DNA of 64,000 bases from NCBI GenBank assembly GCA_944325705.1, contig CALVBB010000010.1, positions 1 to 64,000 on the forward strand, read 5' to 3'. The position numbers were made by a program, and so were the translations under genes. The first letter of the stretch is position 1. Each line of letters opens with the position of its first letter. The notes beneath the pieces are model-generated. The model did not search any database. It was not told the origin of the DNA and saw only the letters and a list, made by a program, of their open reading frames with translations. Origin of the DNA: Candidatus Gastranaerophilales bacterium (GTDB lineage: Bacteria; Cyanobacteriota; Vampirovibrionia; Gastranaerophilales; Gastranaerophilaceae). Below are positions 52,300 through 61,124 of this stretch, piece after piece.

Positions 52300-52317
52300 A
52301 CTTCCTTTTCAGGAAGT
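52300..52317 (-). terminator. terminator after tRNA-Leu
   Basis: ACTTCC pairs with GGAAGT, followed on the minus strand by T7. It lies ten bases past the tRNA 3' end. Confidence 0.7.
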
Positions 52318-52327
52318 CTTTTAAATT

Positions 52328-52414
52328 TGCCCTGGGCCAGACTTGAACTGGCACTGGGTTATTCACCCAATTGGATTTTAAGTCCAACGCGTCTACCGAT
52401 TCCGCCACCAGGGC
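52328..52414 (-). tRNA. trnL: tRNA-Leu (anticodon UAA)
   Basis: This 87-base tRNA has a 7-bp acceptor stem (GCCCTGG with CCAGGGC, discriminator A). The D arm contains GGTAGACGC, and the anticodon loop CTTAAAA sits on a GGA.C stem. The long variable arm (TGGGTGAATAACCCA) is typical of leucine tRNAs, and the T arm contains GTTCAAGT. The CCA end is not encoded. The gene is uninterrupted: the group I intron found in tRNA-Leu(UAA) of many cyanobacteria and plastids is absent. Confidence 0.97.
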
Positions 52415-52460
52415 AGGGATTTTGATTACTTACTTATTCTATGTAAAAAGTTCGGGAATG

Positions 52461-53660
52461 TCAAACATTTATTTCACAGTAAGATTTAAGTTCGATTGTT
52501 TTTTTGCTTATGGCGTTCAGTGTTTGTTCAAGCTTTGCGGATACAAGATTGGTATTCTTGAGTTTTGTCTTGCCGAATAGTGCCGGATACTGAATATTTG
52601 TTTTAAAAACATCTTTAAAATCTTTTAGCCTGTGATAATCAAGTTCATCAATTATGTCTACATAATCACAAAGATATACAAACAAATCTCCCAGAACTGA
52701 TTTTGCCTTTGCAATATTATTTGAGGAAATATTTTTCTTAATTTTTTTGAGTTTATTTTCTAGTTCAGAATATATCTGTGCAAGCTTAGATTTTTTGACG
52801 GGAAGCGTCTTTCTAAAGTAGTCCATAGTCTGAGAGTACCCTATGTCCATAAGGTTTGCGCGTTTTTCTTTTGGCATGTTGAAATCTACAATGTTCACAT
52901 CGCCCGTGTTGATTACAATGTAATCGTATCTGTCCTTTTTGTTGTAAATACTCATTATAAATCCGGTTGCAATTGATGTTGCGTAGCTGTAAAGCGAATT
53001 TATATATTCAATTGTGTTCTTGTCGTTTCCTTCAAAATCACCTTCCAGACGGAATTCCAGTATTCTCTCATTTTCAGGCTGCAAGTTTTTTGAAAGCCTC
53101 CACATCGGAGAACCCTTCTGCAAATCTCCGTCAACCAGAACCCTGTTATTGTATTCAATAGGTTTCATAAGTCCAGGCATACTGCATGAAATTCTGACAG
53201 CAGTTGCGATTTCAAAGTCGGAGGTTTCCCATTTGGAAAATTCTTTACAGTCAAAACTTGATAAATCAGTTGTTATTATGACAAGATTTTTTTCAATATC
53301 AGAAAAAGTAACAGCTTTATGTGTGCCTTTTTTGTAGTTTTTTCCGTAAACTTTTTTCTCTATCAAATCCCTTATCCAGTCAAGAAAAACTTCGCCCTTG
53401 CTAAGCGCAAATTGCGGCCCGAGTGCAAACTGTATGTCGCTGAAAAGTTCAAAGTTTACCTGCATGAAGATTTCACGCAATTCTTCCGCTGAATACCCGA
53501 CAGCGAGGAGCGCAGCTATAATCGAGCCGACAGAAGAACCTGCAATTGTATCTGGATTAATCCCGAGTTCTTCCATTGCCTTTACTGTTCCGCAGTACGC
53601 AGCCCCTCTTATTGCTCCCCCGCCGAAAAGACAGGTATATTTAAACGATTTATTTTCCAT
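52461..53660 (-). CDS. patatin-like phospholipase
   Basis: This 399-residue protein has the patatin fold in residues 8-210: the oxyanion motif GGGAIRGAAYCG (13-24), the nucleophile elbow GSSVG (Ser43) and the catalytic Asp in VDGDLQKGSPM (usually DGG/DGA, here DGD). It would hydrolyse acyl groups of lipids. The C-terminal half is helical and basic (KLAQIYSELENKLKKIKKN), of unknown role. It stands alone on the minus strand, next to tRNA-Leu. Confidence 0.88.
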   Translation of the reverse strand: MENKSFKYTCLFGGGAIRGAAYCGTVKAMEELGINPDTIAGSSVGSIIAALLAVGYSAEELREIFMQVNFELFSDIQFALGPQFALSKGEVFLDWIRDLIEKKVYGKNYKKGTHKAVTFSDIEKNLVIITTDLSSFDCKEFSKWETSDFEIATAVRISCSMPGLMKPIEYNNRVLVDGDLQKGSPMWRLSKNLQPENERILEFRLEGDFEGNDKNTIEYINSLYSYATSIATGFIMSIYNKKDRYDYIVINTGDVNIVDFNMPKEKRANLMDIGYSQTMDYFRKTLPVKKSKLAQIYSELENKLKKIKKNISSNNIAKAKSVLGDLFVYLCDYVDIIDELDYHRLKDFKDVFKTNIQYPALFGKTKLKNTNLVSAKLEQTLNAISKKTIELKSYCEINV

Positions 53661-53679
53661 ATTTTTATTTTACTCTGTT

Positions 53680-55191
53680 TTAAAATTTTATTGATGTATC
53701 AAACAATGTATTTTTATAGTAATTGATGTCATCTGATGGCTGTTTGTAGGCTTTTTGTCTTTCTTTTTCAGGAACAAACACCCCGAAGTCTTGACCTTCA
53801 TATACTTTACACCAGATTTTAGATTTACTCAATAGTGCATATACCGGATAATATTTTTCAATAACCATAACGTCAGGAGGATATTTTTCAATAACTTCCT
53901 GCCAGCCTGGATTTAGAAGGTAGAATTTTTTGAGGAGAGGAACCATGCCTTCATAGTAAACTTCTTCGTATCGTCCGTCCATGAATATTAAATTCTGCGG
54001 ATAAAGTTTATAAGACGCGTAACTTCCAAGTCCGAAGTTTATCAGAAGATGCCCCTTTATATTGTTAATTTTAATAAATTCTATCTCCTTAACGGGATAC
54101 GCCTGAGTATTTACAGGTATTGCAATGTTTTTAGTAAAAAAGTTAAGAGCAATGATAAGTAAGAATGCAGTGTAGACAATTCTGTCTTTCCAGACCGGCA
54201 TTTTGATATTATTGATTAACCGGTAGAAATCTTCATAGACAAAGCATGCAGCGGCAATTGCAAAGATTGGAAGCAGTTTTATGTGCGATATTGCAAGGTA
54301 TAAAGTTCCTGCAAGAATAATCAATTTAGTTTTATCAAGTTTTAAGTACCACTCTTTAATATTCTGCGTGCGGAGAGCTTTAACGGTCAGCAAAAGTTCA
54401 GTGCCGAGTGTTCCGAACATAAATATTTTAAAAGGAATCTGTCTGAACAGATGAAATTTTGAAAAGAGGCCCCACCACTCGGCAACATCCGGCCGCTTCA
54501 TTGTGTTTGCCATAAGCAGAAATTTTATGTAATCAATCCCCCACGGGTTAATCGCAAGAACAGGAATTGAAAATAAAAGGGTTATAATATATTTTTTAAA
54601 AGGTTTTTTATTGAGAAATTCCCCTGCAGCGTACATACAAAGCAGTCCTAGTCCTGCAACAACTCCTCCGTGAAGGTTATTCCACAGAATAATCAGCGGT
54701 GGAATTAAAAATAAAAGCCGGTTTTTCCCTCTGCGTACAAGTTCAAGAATATAAATAAAGACTGTAAACAATAAAAAGCTGAAAAGATGGCATCTTACAG
54801 GATTGTTAAAATTTTCTGCAAGCGCCATGACAGGAAACAGGTAAAATAATATATTGTAAGGGCTGGTACTGTTTCTTAGTTTAATAACGCGTGATACTGT
54901 AAAAAATATTGAAAAATAGAGTAAAATTTCAAGAATTATAAGGCTGTAAGGCCCTAAAAGTTTTAGAAAAGTATAAAACACAATTCCTGAGCCGTATTCG
55001 TGGTCATACCAGATATGGGTCGGCGTATATGAAAGGAAATCCTGTTTCAGCACCTGACCGCCTTCTACAAACCCCATGCCTGCAATCAGCCTTGCCCATA
55101 AATCAAAGTCATAGTGCGTTGCATTTACACAGATTGCAGCAATTAAAAGAAAAAGCGTTATATAAAACAAATAAGGTTTAACTCTCTCCAT
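53680..55191 (-). CDS. polytopic membrane protein, possibly glycosyltransferase-like
   Basis: This 503-residue protein has about ten to eleven hydrophobic helices and a 120-residue C-terminal soluble domain. The first loop has DFDLWARLIAGMGFVEGG and then YDHEYGSGIVFY, with acidic residues placed as in the first periplasmic loop of PMT/ArnT-type glycosyltransferases. I cannot confirm the family. The C-terminal domain includes GSYASYKLYPQNLIFMDGRYEE and VMVIEKYYPVYALL. Such proteins usually act in envelope glycan assembly. It sits after two terminators and upstream of the patatin gene. Confidence 0.6.
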   Translation of the reverse strand: MERVKPYLFYITLFLLIAAICVNATHYDFDLWARLIAGMGFVEGGQVLKQDFLSYTPTHIWYDHEYGSGIVFYTFLKLLGPYSLIILEILLYFSIFFTVSRVIKLRNSTSPYNILFYLFPVMALAENFNNPVRCHLFSFLLFTVFIYILELVRRGKNRLLFLIPPLIILWNNLHGGVVAGLGLLCMYAAGEFLNKKPFKKYIITLLFSIPVLAINPWGIDYIKFLLMANTMKRPDVAEWWGLFSKFHLFRQIPFKIFMFGTLGTELLLTVKALRTQNIKEWYLKLDKTKLIILAGTLYLAISHIKLLPIFAIAAACFVYEDFYRLINNIKMPVWKDRIVYTAFLLIIALNFFTKNIAIPVNTQAYPVKEIEFIKINNIKGHLLINFGLGSYASYKLYPQNLIFMDGRYEEVYYEGMVPLLKKFYLLNPGWQEVIEKYPPDVMVIEKYYPVYALLSKSKIWCKVYEGQDFGVFVPEKERQKAYKQPSDDINYYKNTLFDTSIKF

Positions 55192-55210
55192 AAATGAATT
55201 TTAGCATAAA

Positions 55211-55236
55211 AAAGTCTGCCGTCTAAGACAGACTTT
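55211..55236 (-). terminator. terminator-like hairpin
   Basis: AAAGTCTG pairs with CAGACTTT, followed on the minus strand by T-rich sequence. It lies directly upstream of the membrane protein gene and so may end readthrough. Confidence 0.6.
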
Positions 55237-55284
55237 AAGAAATTTATACCTAAGCTTACACAGGACACACGGATATTCACATGC

Positions 55285-55316
55285 AAAAAGGCCCTAAATG
55301 AATTCAGGGTCTTTTT
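55285..55316 (-). terminator. terminator of the 94-aa HEAT-like gene
   Basis: AAAAAGGCCCT pairs with AGGGTCTTTTT (a wobble pair included) and carries a T5 tail. Confidence 0.75.
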
Positions 55317-55374
55317 ACTATATATAAAATCTATTTTAGTTCTCCGGTGTCAAAAACATAACGTCGCTGATGAC

Positions 55375-55659
55375 CTAAGCGGCAATTTCACCTTTAATTT
55401 CTCTTATGAGATATTCAGCAACCCATTCAAAATCTTTATTTTTCTGAGCAGCTTTTTCAAGATATTTAATGGAAGCATCGCCGATTCTGATTAAAGTCAT
55501 TGCAACAACGCCTCTTTTGATACCTCTGACAACCTGAAGCTGGTCAACAAGCTGAGGAAGAACTTCTGTACCGTGTTCAACCAATTTGTTTTCAAGTTCA
55601 TTTTTTGTAGTGTTGTCTGCATTTTCTAACTTTGTAAGAATTTCTTTAACTGATTCCAT
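55375..55659 (-). CDS. 94-aa HEAT-like small protein
   Basis: The protein is composed of three short helix pairs of the HEAT/PBS-lyase type: EVLPQLVDQLQVVRGIKRG, VVAMTLIRIGDASIKYLEKA and DFEWVAEYLIREI. There is no active site, so it is probably a protein-interaction module. I take the ATG at 55659, with GGAG six bases ahead; an upstream TTG frame overlaps that RBS. It is monocistronic, with its own terminator. Confidence 0.7.
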   Translation of the reverse strand: MESVKEILTKLENADNTTKNELENKLVEHGTEVLPQLVDQLQVVRGIKRGVVAMTLIRIGDASIKYLEKAAQKNKDFEWVAEYLIREIKGEIAA

Positions 55660-55791
55660 AATTATCTCCAATTACTTTTCTAACCTATGTTATTATTATA
55701 ATTCAAAATAATTATGAACTTTGATTTCCTTACATAATCTTTATATCGTATAAAGATGCAGTGAAAATTTAGACTATACCAGCGCTATCCT

Positions 55792-57900
55792 TTATGCATT
55801 GAAATATTTAAAGTTCCTTTCAACGTTTTTGTCTATAACTGATTTAATAGAATCGTATTCAGTCTGGAGTGACTGGTGTTCGGTATCGATATTTTTCAAT
55901 TCAAGGTCGTAGCGTTTGTCTTTTGCTTCAATTTTATTCATAGCTTTGGTGTATTCTGCTTCGGCCCTTGTAATATCAATATCTATAGATGATTCTGTAA
56001 TGTCTACACAGTTTGTGTACATTGTTGAAACCCAGTCGCCTTCATCGTTTACCTGTTCCATTGATATAAGGCTGCTTTCCAATGCAAACTGAAGCCATTC
56101 AGAGCTTGAGGCAAGGCCATTTTCTATAGCTTTATAGCCGCCTTCCATCATACGTTCAAAAAGGTTTGTATACCATTCAGCTTTAGCATCCGCGTTTTCG
56201 TTCGGATTATTTACATCAATCCAGGTGTAATTAGGAACCCCGTATTGTTCCATCATTAGTTCGCACAAGTAAACATCAAGCACAGCCTGAAAGTTTGGCT
56301 GATAAGTCTCATTTACTGTAGTTGTAGTTGTTAGTCCTGTTATCGGATCTGTTGTTGTAACTTCATAAGGGACTGTTATTGTGTTTTCTGCGACAATACC
56401 GCCTTCTGAAGGATCTAAGGCTGTTGTAGGGAAGATTTGTCCCCAGCCGCCGTTGCCTTCTCCGTCAATATCCGGATTCCAAACCTGCTTCCCTGCGCAC
56501 CATTCCATATCGTCAAGATTGTCGTAATATTCAGCGCCTACATCCTGTCCGAATATAAACATAGAAAGCTGTTTTGCAGCGGCGTAATATTCTGCTTTTG
56601 CAGCCTGAGCCTCTGCTCCTGTTGAAAAATCTTCTCTTTTCAGGGCATTCATGATGTTTGTCTGGAAGTATTCCCACATGTAAATAGTGTTTTCTACATA
56701 CTGAGATTCTGTTACCGTACTTTTTATAACTTCCTGATAAGTTCCATCTCCGTAAGCAGTTTCCGGTTCTGTTTTTAAAGGTAAACCGTTTTCATCTAAT
56801 TGAGATTCTGGTAAAGAATCAAGAACTGTTTCATCATAGACAACCCACTTGCATGGATCGCCGGTTGTCGGATCTGTTAGCAGCGGTGTTCCAGGAGGAT
56901 TTCTGTTGTATGCTTTATCTGTTCCGACAAGCTCGTACCTTGTATCTCCAATATTTGGCATTGAAAGATATTCTTCCATTGCATTTGCAAAGGTTCCCGG
57001 AATTTGAGTTTCAGTTGTTGTACCATCCGGTGCGATTGTTGTCTGGGTTGTGGTTTTAAGATGTCCTTTTAAGGCATTATAAATATCCTGCATAGCAGTT
57101 AGCAGCGCCTGTGCCTGTGTAACTGCATCCGCCGGTGCCGTAATAGTTTCTCCGCTCGTATCATAAGTAAGATCAGCATCAAGTTTTGACATCTTTGAAT
57201 ACCAGTTTTTATAGGTATCGCCGTTGCCGACTGTGTCATATACTGTCTGCTGCATTTCTTTTATTGTTGCATCGGTGTAGGCATCACTTTTGTTCTGGTA
57301 ATCTTCAAGTAATTCTAAATAGATACCGTATTCTACAGATGTTTTTGAAAGTTCATAACCGTAGTGAATTCCAGATACTCTCGTACCATCTGTGTTATAA
57401 ACCATATCGCCTTCATATATAGCCTGAATGTTAGGATCGATACTAAACACATCTTGATTTTCAAAGTAGGTTGTAGATTTTTCAAGACCGTAAGATTTCA
57501 AAAATTCTTCAAGAGCTTTTGCGTTAAGACCATCAGTATCGCCTTCAATAATTGATTCATCCTGCTCGGCCATATTAAATGCTTCCTGGAATTTTGCTGC
57601 ATCAGCTTCGGAAACAAGAAGTTGACCGCTCTTATCTCTCAGACCGTACTGGTTATTGTAAGCACTGTAGGCAGTTAAACTGTTAAATGTCAGGTTTTGA
57701 TACTGAGATTCTCCTGCAGTGTTGTAATTCTTCATCATTAACTGGGTTTTGTTAAGCGCATCAACATATTCCTCACTTACCTGAGAGCTTTCTGCAGTGA
57801 GGCGCATTTTGGCATTATTAATCAACTGCGAACGAAGTTCGTTGTCAGCCATACGTGATGTTATTGATAATAATCTAGCCTGTGATGCTGCCAGTCCCAT
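55792..57900 (-). CDS. 702-aa protein with conserved helical ends, function unknown
   Basis: The N-terminus MGLAASQARLLSITSRMADN and the C-terminus (residues about 650-702, ending DKNVERNFKYFNA) are both amphipathic helices with heptad spacing. The middle 500 residues are Thr/Asp/Tyr rich and beta-prone, with loops such as DIDGEGNGGWGQIFP. Paired coiled-coil ends around a variable globular middle recall the plan of flagellin and hook-associated proteins, but no true flagellin motif is seen. There is no Sec signal peptide. Exported structural protein is one possibility. Its promoter does not match the shared element. Confidence 0.65.
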   Translation of the reverse strand: MGLAASQARLLSITSRMADNELRSQLINNAKMRLTAESSQVSEEYVDALNKTQLMMKNYNTAGESQYQNLTFNSLTAYSAYNNQYGLRDKSGQLLVSEADAAKFQEAFNMAEQDESIIEGDTDGLNAKALEEFLKSYGLEKSTTYFENQDVFSIDPNIQAIYEGDMVYNTDGTRVSGIHYGYELSKTSVEYGIYLELLEDYQNKSDAYTDATIKEMQQTVYDTVGNGDTYKNWYSKMSKLDADLTYDTSGETITAPADAVTQAQALLTAMQDIYNALKGHLKTTTQTTIAPDGTTTETQIPGTFANAMEEYLSMPNIGDTRYELVGTDKAYNRNPPGTPLLTDPTTGDPCKWVVYDETVLDSLPESQLDENGLPLKTEPETAYGDGTYQEVIKSTVTESQYVENTIYMWEYFQTNIMNALKREDFSTGAEAQAAKAEYYAAAKQLSMFIFGQDVGAEYYDNLDDMEWCAGKQVWNPDIDGEGNGGWGQIFPTTALDPSEGGIVAENTITVPYEVTTTDPITGLTTTTTVNETYQPNFQAVLDVYLCELMMEQYGVPNYTWIDVNNPNENADAKAEWYTNLFERMMEGGYKAIENGLASSSEWLQFALESSLISMEQVNDEGDWVSTMYTNCVDITESSIDIDITRAEAEYTKAMNKIEAKDKRYDLELKNIDTEHQSLQTEYDSIKSVIDKNVERNFKYFNA

Positions 57901-58015
57901 ATTTTACGACTTTTTCCTTTCAAAAATCCTTATCGTAACATATTCTTACATACGGTAACGGCTTTTCATGGCGAAATCTTTAAAATATATCAGGCATTTT
58001 TTACAAAATGTAACA

Positions 58016-59056
58016 TTATTTTATGTGTCTTAAAGCGTTAAATAATTGGTTTAAACTTTTTTCAGATGTTCCTATTCCACAGAGAAGCATTGTGGATTTT
58101 TCGTTTGTCTTTTCATCTTCTATACTGTATTTTTCAAATAGAATTTCTGAGAGTTCATAACCTGTGTATTTCGGGTGTTTGACAAGAATTTTGGTAACAT
58201 CATCCCCCGAGAACTGACAATTCGGGCAGGCGCCCTTGAGGCTTTGAATTGTGGAAATAATGTTTTCAAGGTTTTTACGCCCGCGCTTAGAATTAAGGTA
58301 GGTAATGTTAGCCTCAATTGAAGCAAGCAGCGGGTATGAAGGCGATGTTGTTGAAATAAGCTTTAGTGCTTCCGAGGTATCCAGTTCACAATTGCAGTGC
58401 AGAAGTGCTGTCGGGTTAAGGCCTCCTGCTGTTTTATGAAGGGATTGTACTGTAAAATCAGCAATTTTAACTGCACTTTGCGGCAAATTGTCAGAAAACG
58501 GGTAGAGCGCGCCGTGCGCCTCATCAACAATTAAATATGCTCCGTATTTTTCGCATAAAGACTTTATGGCAGGTATATCTGAAACAATACCCTCATAAGT
58601 AGGCGATGTTACAATAACTGCCTTAACTTTTTCTTTTTTAAGAGTATTTTCAATTGCTTCAGGCTTAACTGCAAGCGGAACCCCAAAATCCTTATCTATT
58701 TCAAGATTATAATAAACCGGAATTGCGCCCGCAAGCTTTAGCGCGTTGGCATGACATGGATGGGCATCCTGCCAGATAAGCACTTTATCACCTGCTGAAA
58801 CACATGTTAAAACTGAGGCTATTATACCGCTTGTTGAGCCGTTTAGCAAAAAGTTCGTAGATTTTGTGCCGTAAATCTTTGCCACGCGTTCCTGCGCCTT
58901 AGAAAGTGCCTCCTGCGGATTGTAAGCCTCAGTTTCAGATATGTCATATTTGTAGAGATTTCTTAATTTGTGGTAAATAAAAAATCTCCGCGCATGCGAC
59001 GGCGTTGTAAAAAAAGTTTTGCGACAGGTTTTTCGTAATAAATTTACTAAACTCAT
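58016..59056 (-). CDS. PLP-dependent enzyme of the Orn/Lys/Arg decarboxylase fold
   Basis: This 346-residue fold-type I PLP protein has FLLNGSTSGIIASVLT (PLP phosphate binding), IVTSPTYEGIVSDI, LIVDEAHGALYPF (Asp contacting the pyridine) and SLHKTAGGLNPTALLH with the Schiff-base Lys. These motifs match the catalytic core of Orn/Lys/Arg decarboxylases. The C-terminal region is shortened compared with the large E. coli enzymes, more like the compact form in Firmicutes and cyanobacteria. The decarboxylated amino acid is not evident. It is two bases after the PilZ gene, in one operon. Confidence 0.8.
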   Translation of the reverse strand: MSLVNLLRKTCRKTFFTTPSHARRFFIYHKLRNLYKYDISETEAYNPQEALSKAQERVAKIYGTKSTNFLLNGSTSGIIASVLTCVSAGDKVLIWQDAHPCHANALKLAGAIPVYYNLEIDKDFGVPLAVKPEAIENTLKKEKVKAVIVTSPTYEGIVSDIPAIKSLCEKYGAYLIVDEAHGALYPFSDNLPQSAVKIADFTVQSLHKTAGGLNPTALLHCNCELDTSEALKLISTTSPSYPLLASIEANITYLNSKRGRKNLENIISTIQSLKGACPNCQFSGDDVTKILVKHPKYTGYELSEILFEKYSIEDEKTNEKSTMLLCGIGTSEKSLNQLFNALRHIK

Positions 59057-59058
59057 AA

Positions 59059-59649
59059 CTATTTATTTTTAATTTCAATGCTGCGTTTTGCGCAATACTG
59101 GATTAAAGTCATTTTGTCTTTGTTATCGAAAAATGCAAACCGGCCGGAATGAGTGTACTGCCCGTCCTCTCCTTTTTCAATTCTTATCGGCAGATATTTG
59201 CAGGTAACATTCATTTCAGCGGTCAGAGGGAGTGTAACCCTGTATTCATCTTCAATGTTAATATTTTCCTGTGTTCTAAATTTCATACCGCCTGCTGAAA
59301 TATCAAGGGTTGTAATTTTATGGTTAACGCTGTCTGTAAAAAGTTCTATATCATGAACAAATTTTATACGTGTGTAGCGGCGTCTTTGAAGAAACTTATG
59401 TTTTGCAGGGTTTGCAATTAAGAGAGTGTTGCCGTCAATTGATTTTGCATAAGAATCGAAATATAGTGTTCCGTGCGCTGTGTCAAGGTAAAATTCGCAG
59501 TAATTGCTTTTCAGTATGCCTTCAGGTTTGTAGTCTAATTCCAGACTGAATCCCTGCGGAGTTACCTCTGTAATTGTACCTTTGTTGGCAAACTTAAAAT
59601 CTGCCGGAACCATTATAACTTTTTGTCCTTTTTCCAGTAATTCTCTCAT
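59059..59649 (-). CDS. PilZ-domain protein (c-di-GMP receptor candidate)
   Basis: This 196-residue protein has an N-terminal YcgR-N-like beta domain (about 1-90) and a C-terminal PilZ domain. The c-di-GMP signature is complete: RRRYTRIKF (RxxxR) and TTLDISAGGMKFR (DxSxxG). It would bind cyclic di-GMP and control motility, adhesion or exopolysaccharide. No diguanylate cyclase is in the window. It lies two bases from the PLP enzyme, an odd pairing. The start ATG lacks a strong RBS. Confidence 0.85.
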   Translation of the reverse strand: MRELLEKGQKVIMVPADFKFANKGTITEVTPQGFSLELDYKPEGILKSNYCEFYLDTAHGTLYFDSYAKSIDGNTLLIANPAKHKFLQRRRYTRIKFVHDIELFTDSVNHKITTLDISAGGMKFRTQENINIEDEYRVTLPLTAEMNVTCKYLPIRIEKGEDGQYTHSGRFAFFDNKDKMTLIQYCAKRSIEIKNK

Positions 59650-59726
59650 CTTGAGCCCTTTCTAAAATGCTTATGAGTAGATTATATTACATTTTAACGG
59701 ATATTGCAAACCCTTTACAAAGAAAA

Positions 59727-59749
59727 GCCCCGTCCAAAACCGGCGGGGC
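59727..59749 (-). terminator. terminator of the XRE regulator gene
   Basis: GCCCCG pairs with CGGGGC, followed on the minus strand by TTTTC. It lies after the regulator's stop at 59865. Confidence 0.6.
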
Positions 59750-59864
59750 AAATACTGAGCAATCAGAAGAGTTGAGGATTTACATATTCATACTACCCTC
59801 TTAACCCTTTTGAAACATTACCGGAAATAGGTAAATTTTTTCCATGATTTTTAACACTAAAGCA

Positions 59865-60179
59865 CTATAATTTTAAAGCAAGAATAAGTCTTACTGCTTT
59901 TTCTTTATCTTCCGGAGAAAGTTCATCAAATGTTTTATTTAATAAAATTTTTAAATCCTGTTCTGAGTGTTTGTGCTCATATACAAAAAAGTCTTTCAAA
60001 TCAATATTAATTTTGTCTGCAATTTTTGCAAGATTGCTGAGAAGCGGAAAGTTTTTTCCTGATTCGATTTTACTTATTGACTGCGGTTCTATTCCGGCTA
60101 TTTCGGCAAATTTTTCCTGAGTATAGCCTAACTTTTTCCTTATTTCCCGAAACCGTTTTCCCAGCAAATTTTTACACAT
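59865..60179 (-). CDS. XRE-family helix-turn-helix regulator
   Basis: This 104-residue protein has a Cro/C1-type helix-turn-helix in residues 10-65 (REIRKKLGYTQEKFAEIAG, then SISKIESGK) and a short C-terminal helix. Small single-domain XRE proteins usually autoregulate and control a neighbour. It is divergent from the third prepilin gene and shares with it a 141-base intergenic region containing a perfect inverted repeat, which is a candidate operator. GGAG precedes the ATG. Confidence 0.85.
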   Translation of the reverse strand: MCKNLLGKRFREIRKKLGYTQEKFAEIAGIEPQSISKIESGKNFPLLSNLAKIADKINIDLKDFFVYEHKHSEQDLKILLNKTFDELSPEDKEKAVRLILALKL

Positions 60180-60248
60180 AAATTCTCTCCGATTTTTTTA
60201 ATCTATCAGCTAAGCGACTATATTAAAATATATTTGTAAGTGAATATA

Positions 60249-60277
60249 TTGCGAAAACTAACTTTGTAATGTATAAT
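60249..60277 (+). promoter_or_regulatory. promoter of the third prepilin gene
   Basis: TTGCGA, 17 bases, TATAAT. The left arm of the adjacent inverted repeat overlaps the spacer. Confidence 0.75.
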
Positions 60278-60299
60278 ATTAATATACTAAGTTAGTTTT
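60254..60299. promoter_or_regulatory. candidate operator: 11-bp perfect inverted repeat
   Basis: AAAACTAACTT (60254-60264) and AAGTTAGTTTT (60289-60299) are perfect complements separated by 24 bases containing TATAAT. One arm overlaps the -35/-10 spacer, the other lies at the predicted transcription start, so bound repressor would block the prepilin promoter. The neighbouring XRE regulator is the obvious candidate binder. Confidence 0.55.
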
Positions 60300-60320
60300 T
60301 TATAAAAAGGAGCGATTGAG

Positions 60321-61019
60321 ATGAAAAAGAGTTTTGCATTTACGCTTGCGGAAGTATTAATAACACTCGGGATAATCGGGGTAGTTGCAGCAATGACGCT
60401 GCCGGCGCTTGTGCAGAAGAAAACTAACAGCGAGGTTGAGGCAAAATTAAAGAAAATATATTCCGCTATGAATCAGGCAATTCTTCTTTCCGAAATAGAC
60501 AATGGCCCTAAAGAATACTGGCCTCACTCGTGTGGCGAAGATACTGATATTGACTGTGAAACATACTATAACAAGTACTTTCTCAAATATTTGAAAAACG
60601 TTTCTCATAAGGAATTTGAGGCTTACGGCGGGTATAATATTGCAATATATTTTGCTGACGGAACTGTACTTGTTGGAAAATCTGGTTACGATTATTTTTT
60701 CTTTCCAAACGCAAAAAACTTTGATGAAAAGACCTTCGGGCTCATAAATGACAGCGGATACACATCAAGAGAGGGCTCGGGCAGCACATTTTTTGCATTC
60801 CGATTTTCGCCTTCCTCAACGCTTGAAGGTGATAAGTTTCACTATAAAAAAGGATTTGAACCATATAAATGGGAGTTAGAAGAACTCACAAAGGATGCAA
60901 TGACTGAAAGTTCAAATTATTCCTGTTCTGCGGGTCATGTTAACGGTAACTATTGCACAGCATTAATTCAGCTTAACGGCTGGAAAATTCCTGATGATTA
61001 CCCATATAAGGTAAAATAA
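60321..61019 (+). CDS. prepilin-like protein without a poly-G tract
   Basis: The 232-residue protein has a short basic leader, MKKSFA, followed by FTLAEVLITLGIIGVVAAMT, the prepilin peptidase cleavage site and pilin helix. The soluble domain has Cys residues spaced for disulfides (HSCGEDTDIDCETYYNKYF, later SCSAGHVNGNYCTALI) and ends LNGWKIPDDYPYKVK. AAGGAG precedes the ATG by eight bases. It is intact, unlike the two G-tract paralogues, and serves as the reference for what they would encode. Control by the divergent XRE regulator is likely. Confidence 0.88.
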   Translation: MKKSFAFTLAEVLITLGIIGVVAAMTLPALVQKKTNSEVEAKLKKIYSAMNQAILLSEIDNGPKEYWPHSCGEDTDIDCETYYNKYFLKYLKNVSHKEFEAYGGYNIAIYFADGTVLVGKSGYDYFFFPNAKNFDEKTFGLINDSGYTSREGSGSTFFAFRFSPSSTLEGDKFHYKKGFEPYKWELEELTKDAMTESSNYSCSAGHVNGNYCTALIQLNGWKIPDDYPYKVK

Positions 61020-61124
61020 TTAATTTTCCACCCGTTCTGGCTTCACAATTTTGGAATAAAAGCACAAAAATCTGCGCCAGAGTAAATCCGGACTTTGTCC
61101 GGTGGAAAATTTTAAGGTAAAATA
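61008..61124. mobile_element. MITE-like insertion with 11-bp flanking direct repeats
   Basis: AAGGTAAAATA occurs at 61008-61018 (the last codons of the prepilin gene) and again at 61114-61124, flanking a 95-base insert. The insert has inverted ends AATTTTCCACC (61022-61032) and GGTGGAAAATT (61101-61111), an inner TCTGGC/GCCAGA pair and a CCGGAC-TTT-GTCCGG hairpin (61088-61102). This has the form of a miniature inverted-repeat element with a target-site duplication. Confidence 0.45.
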
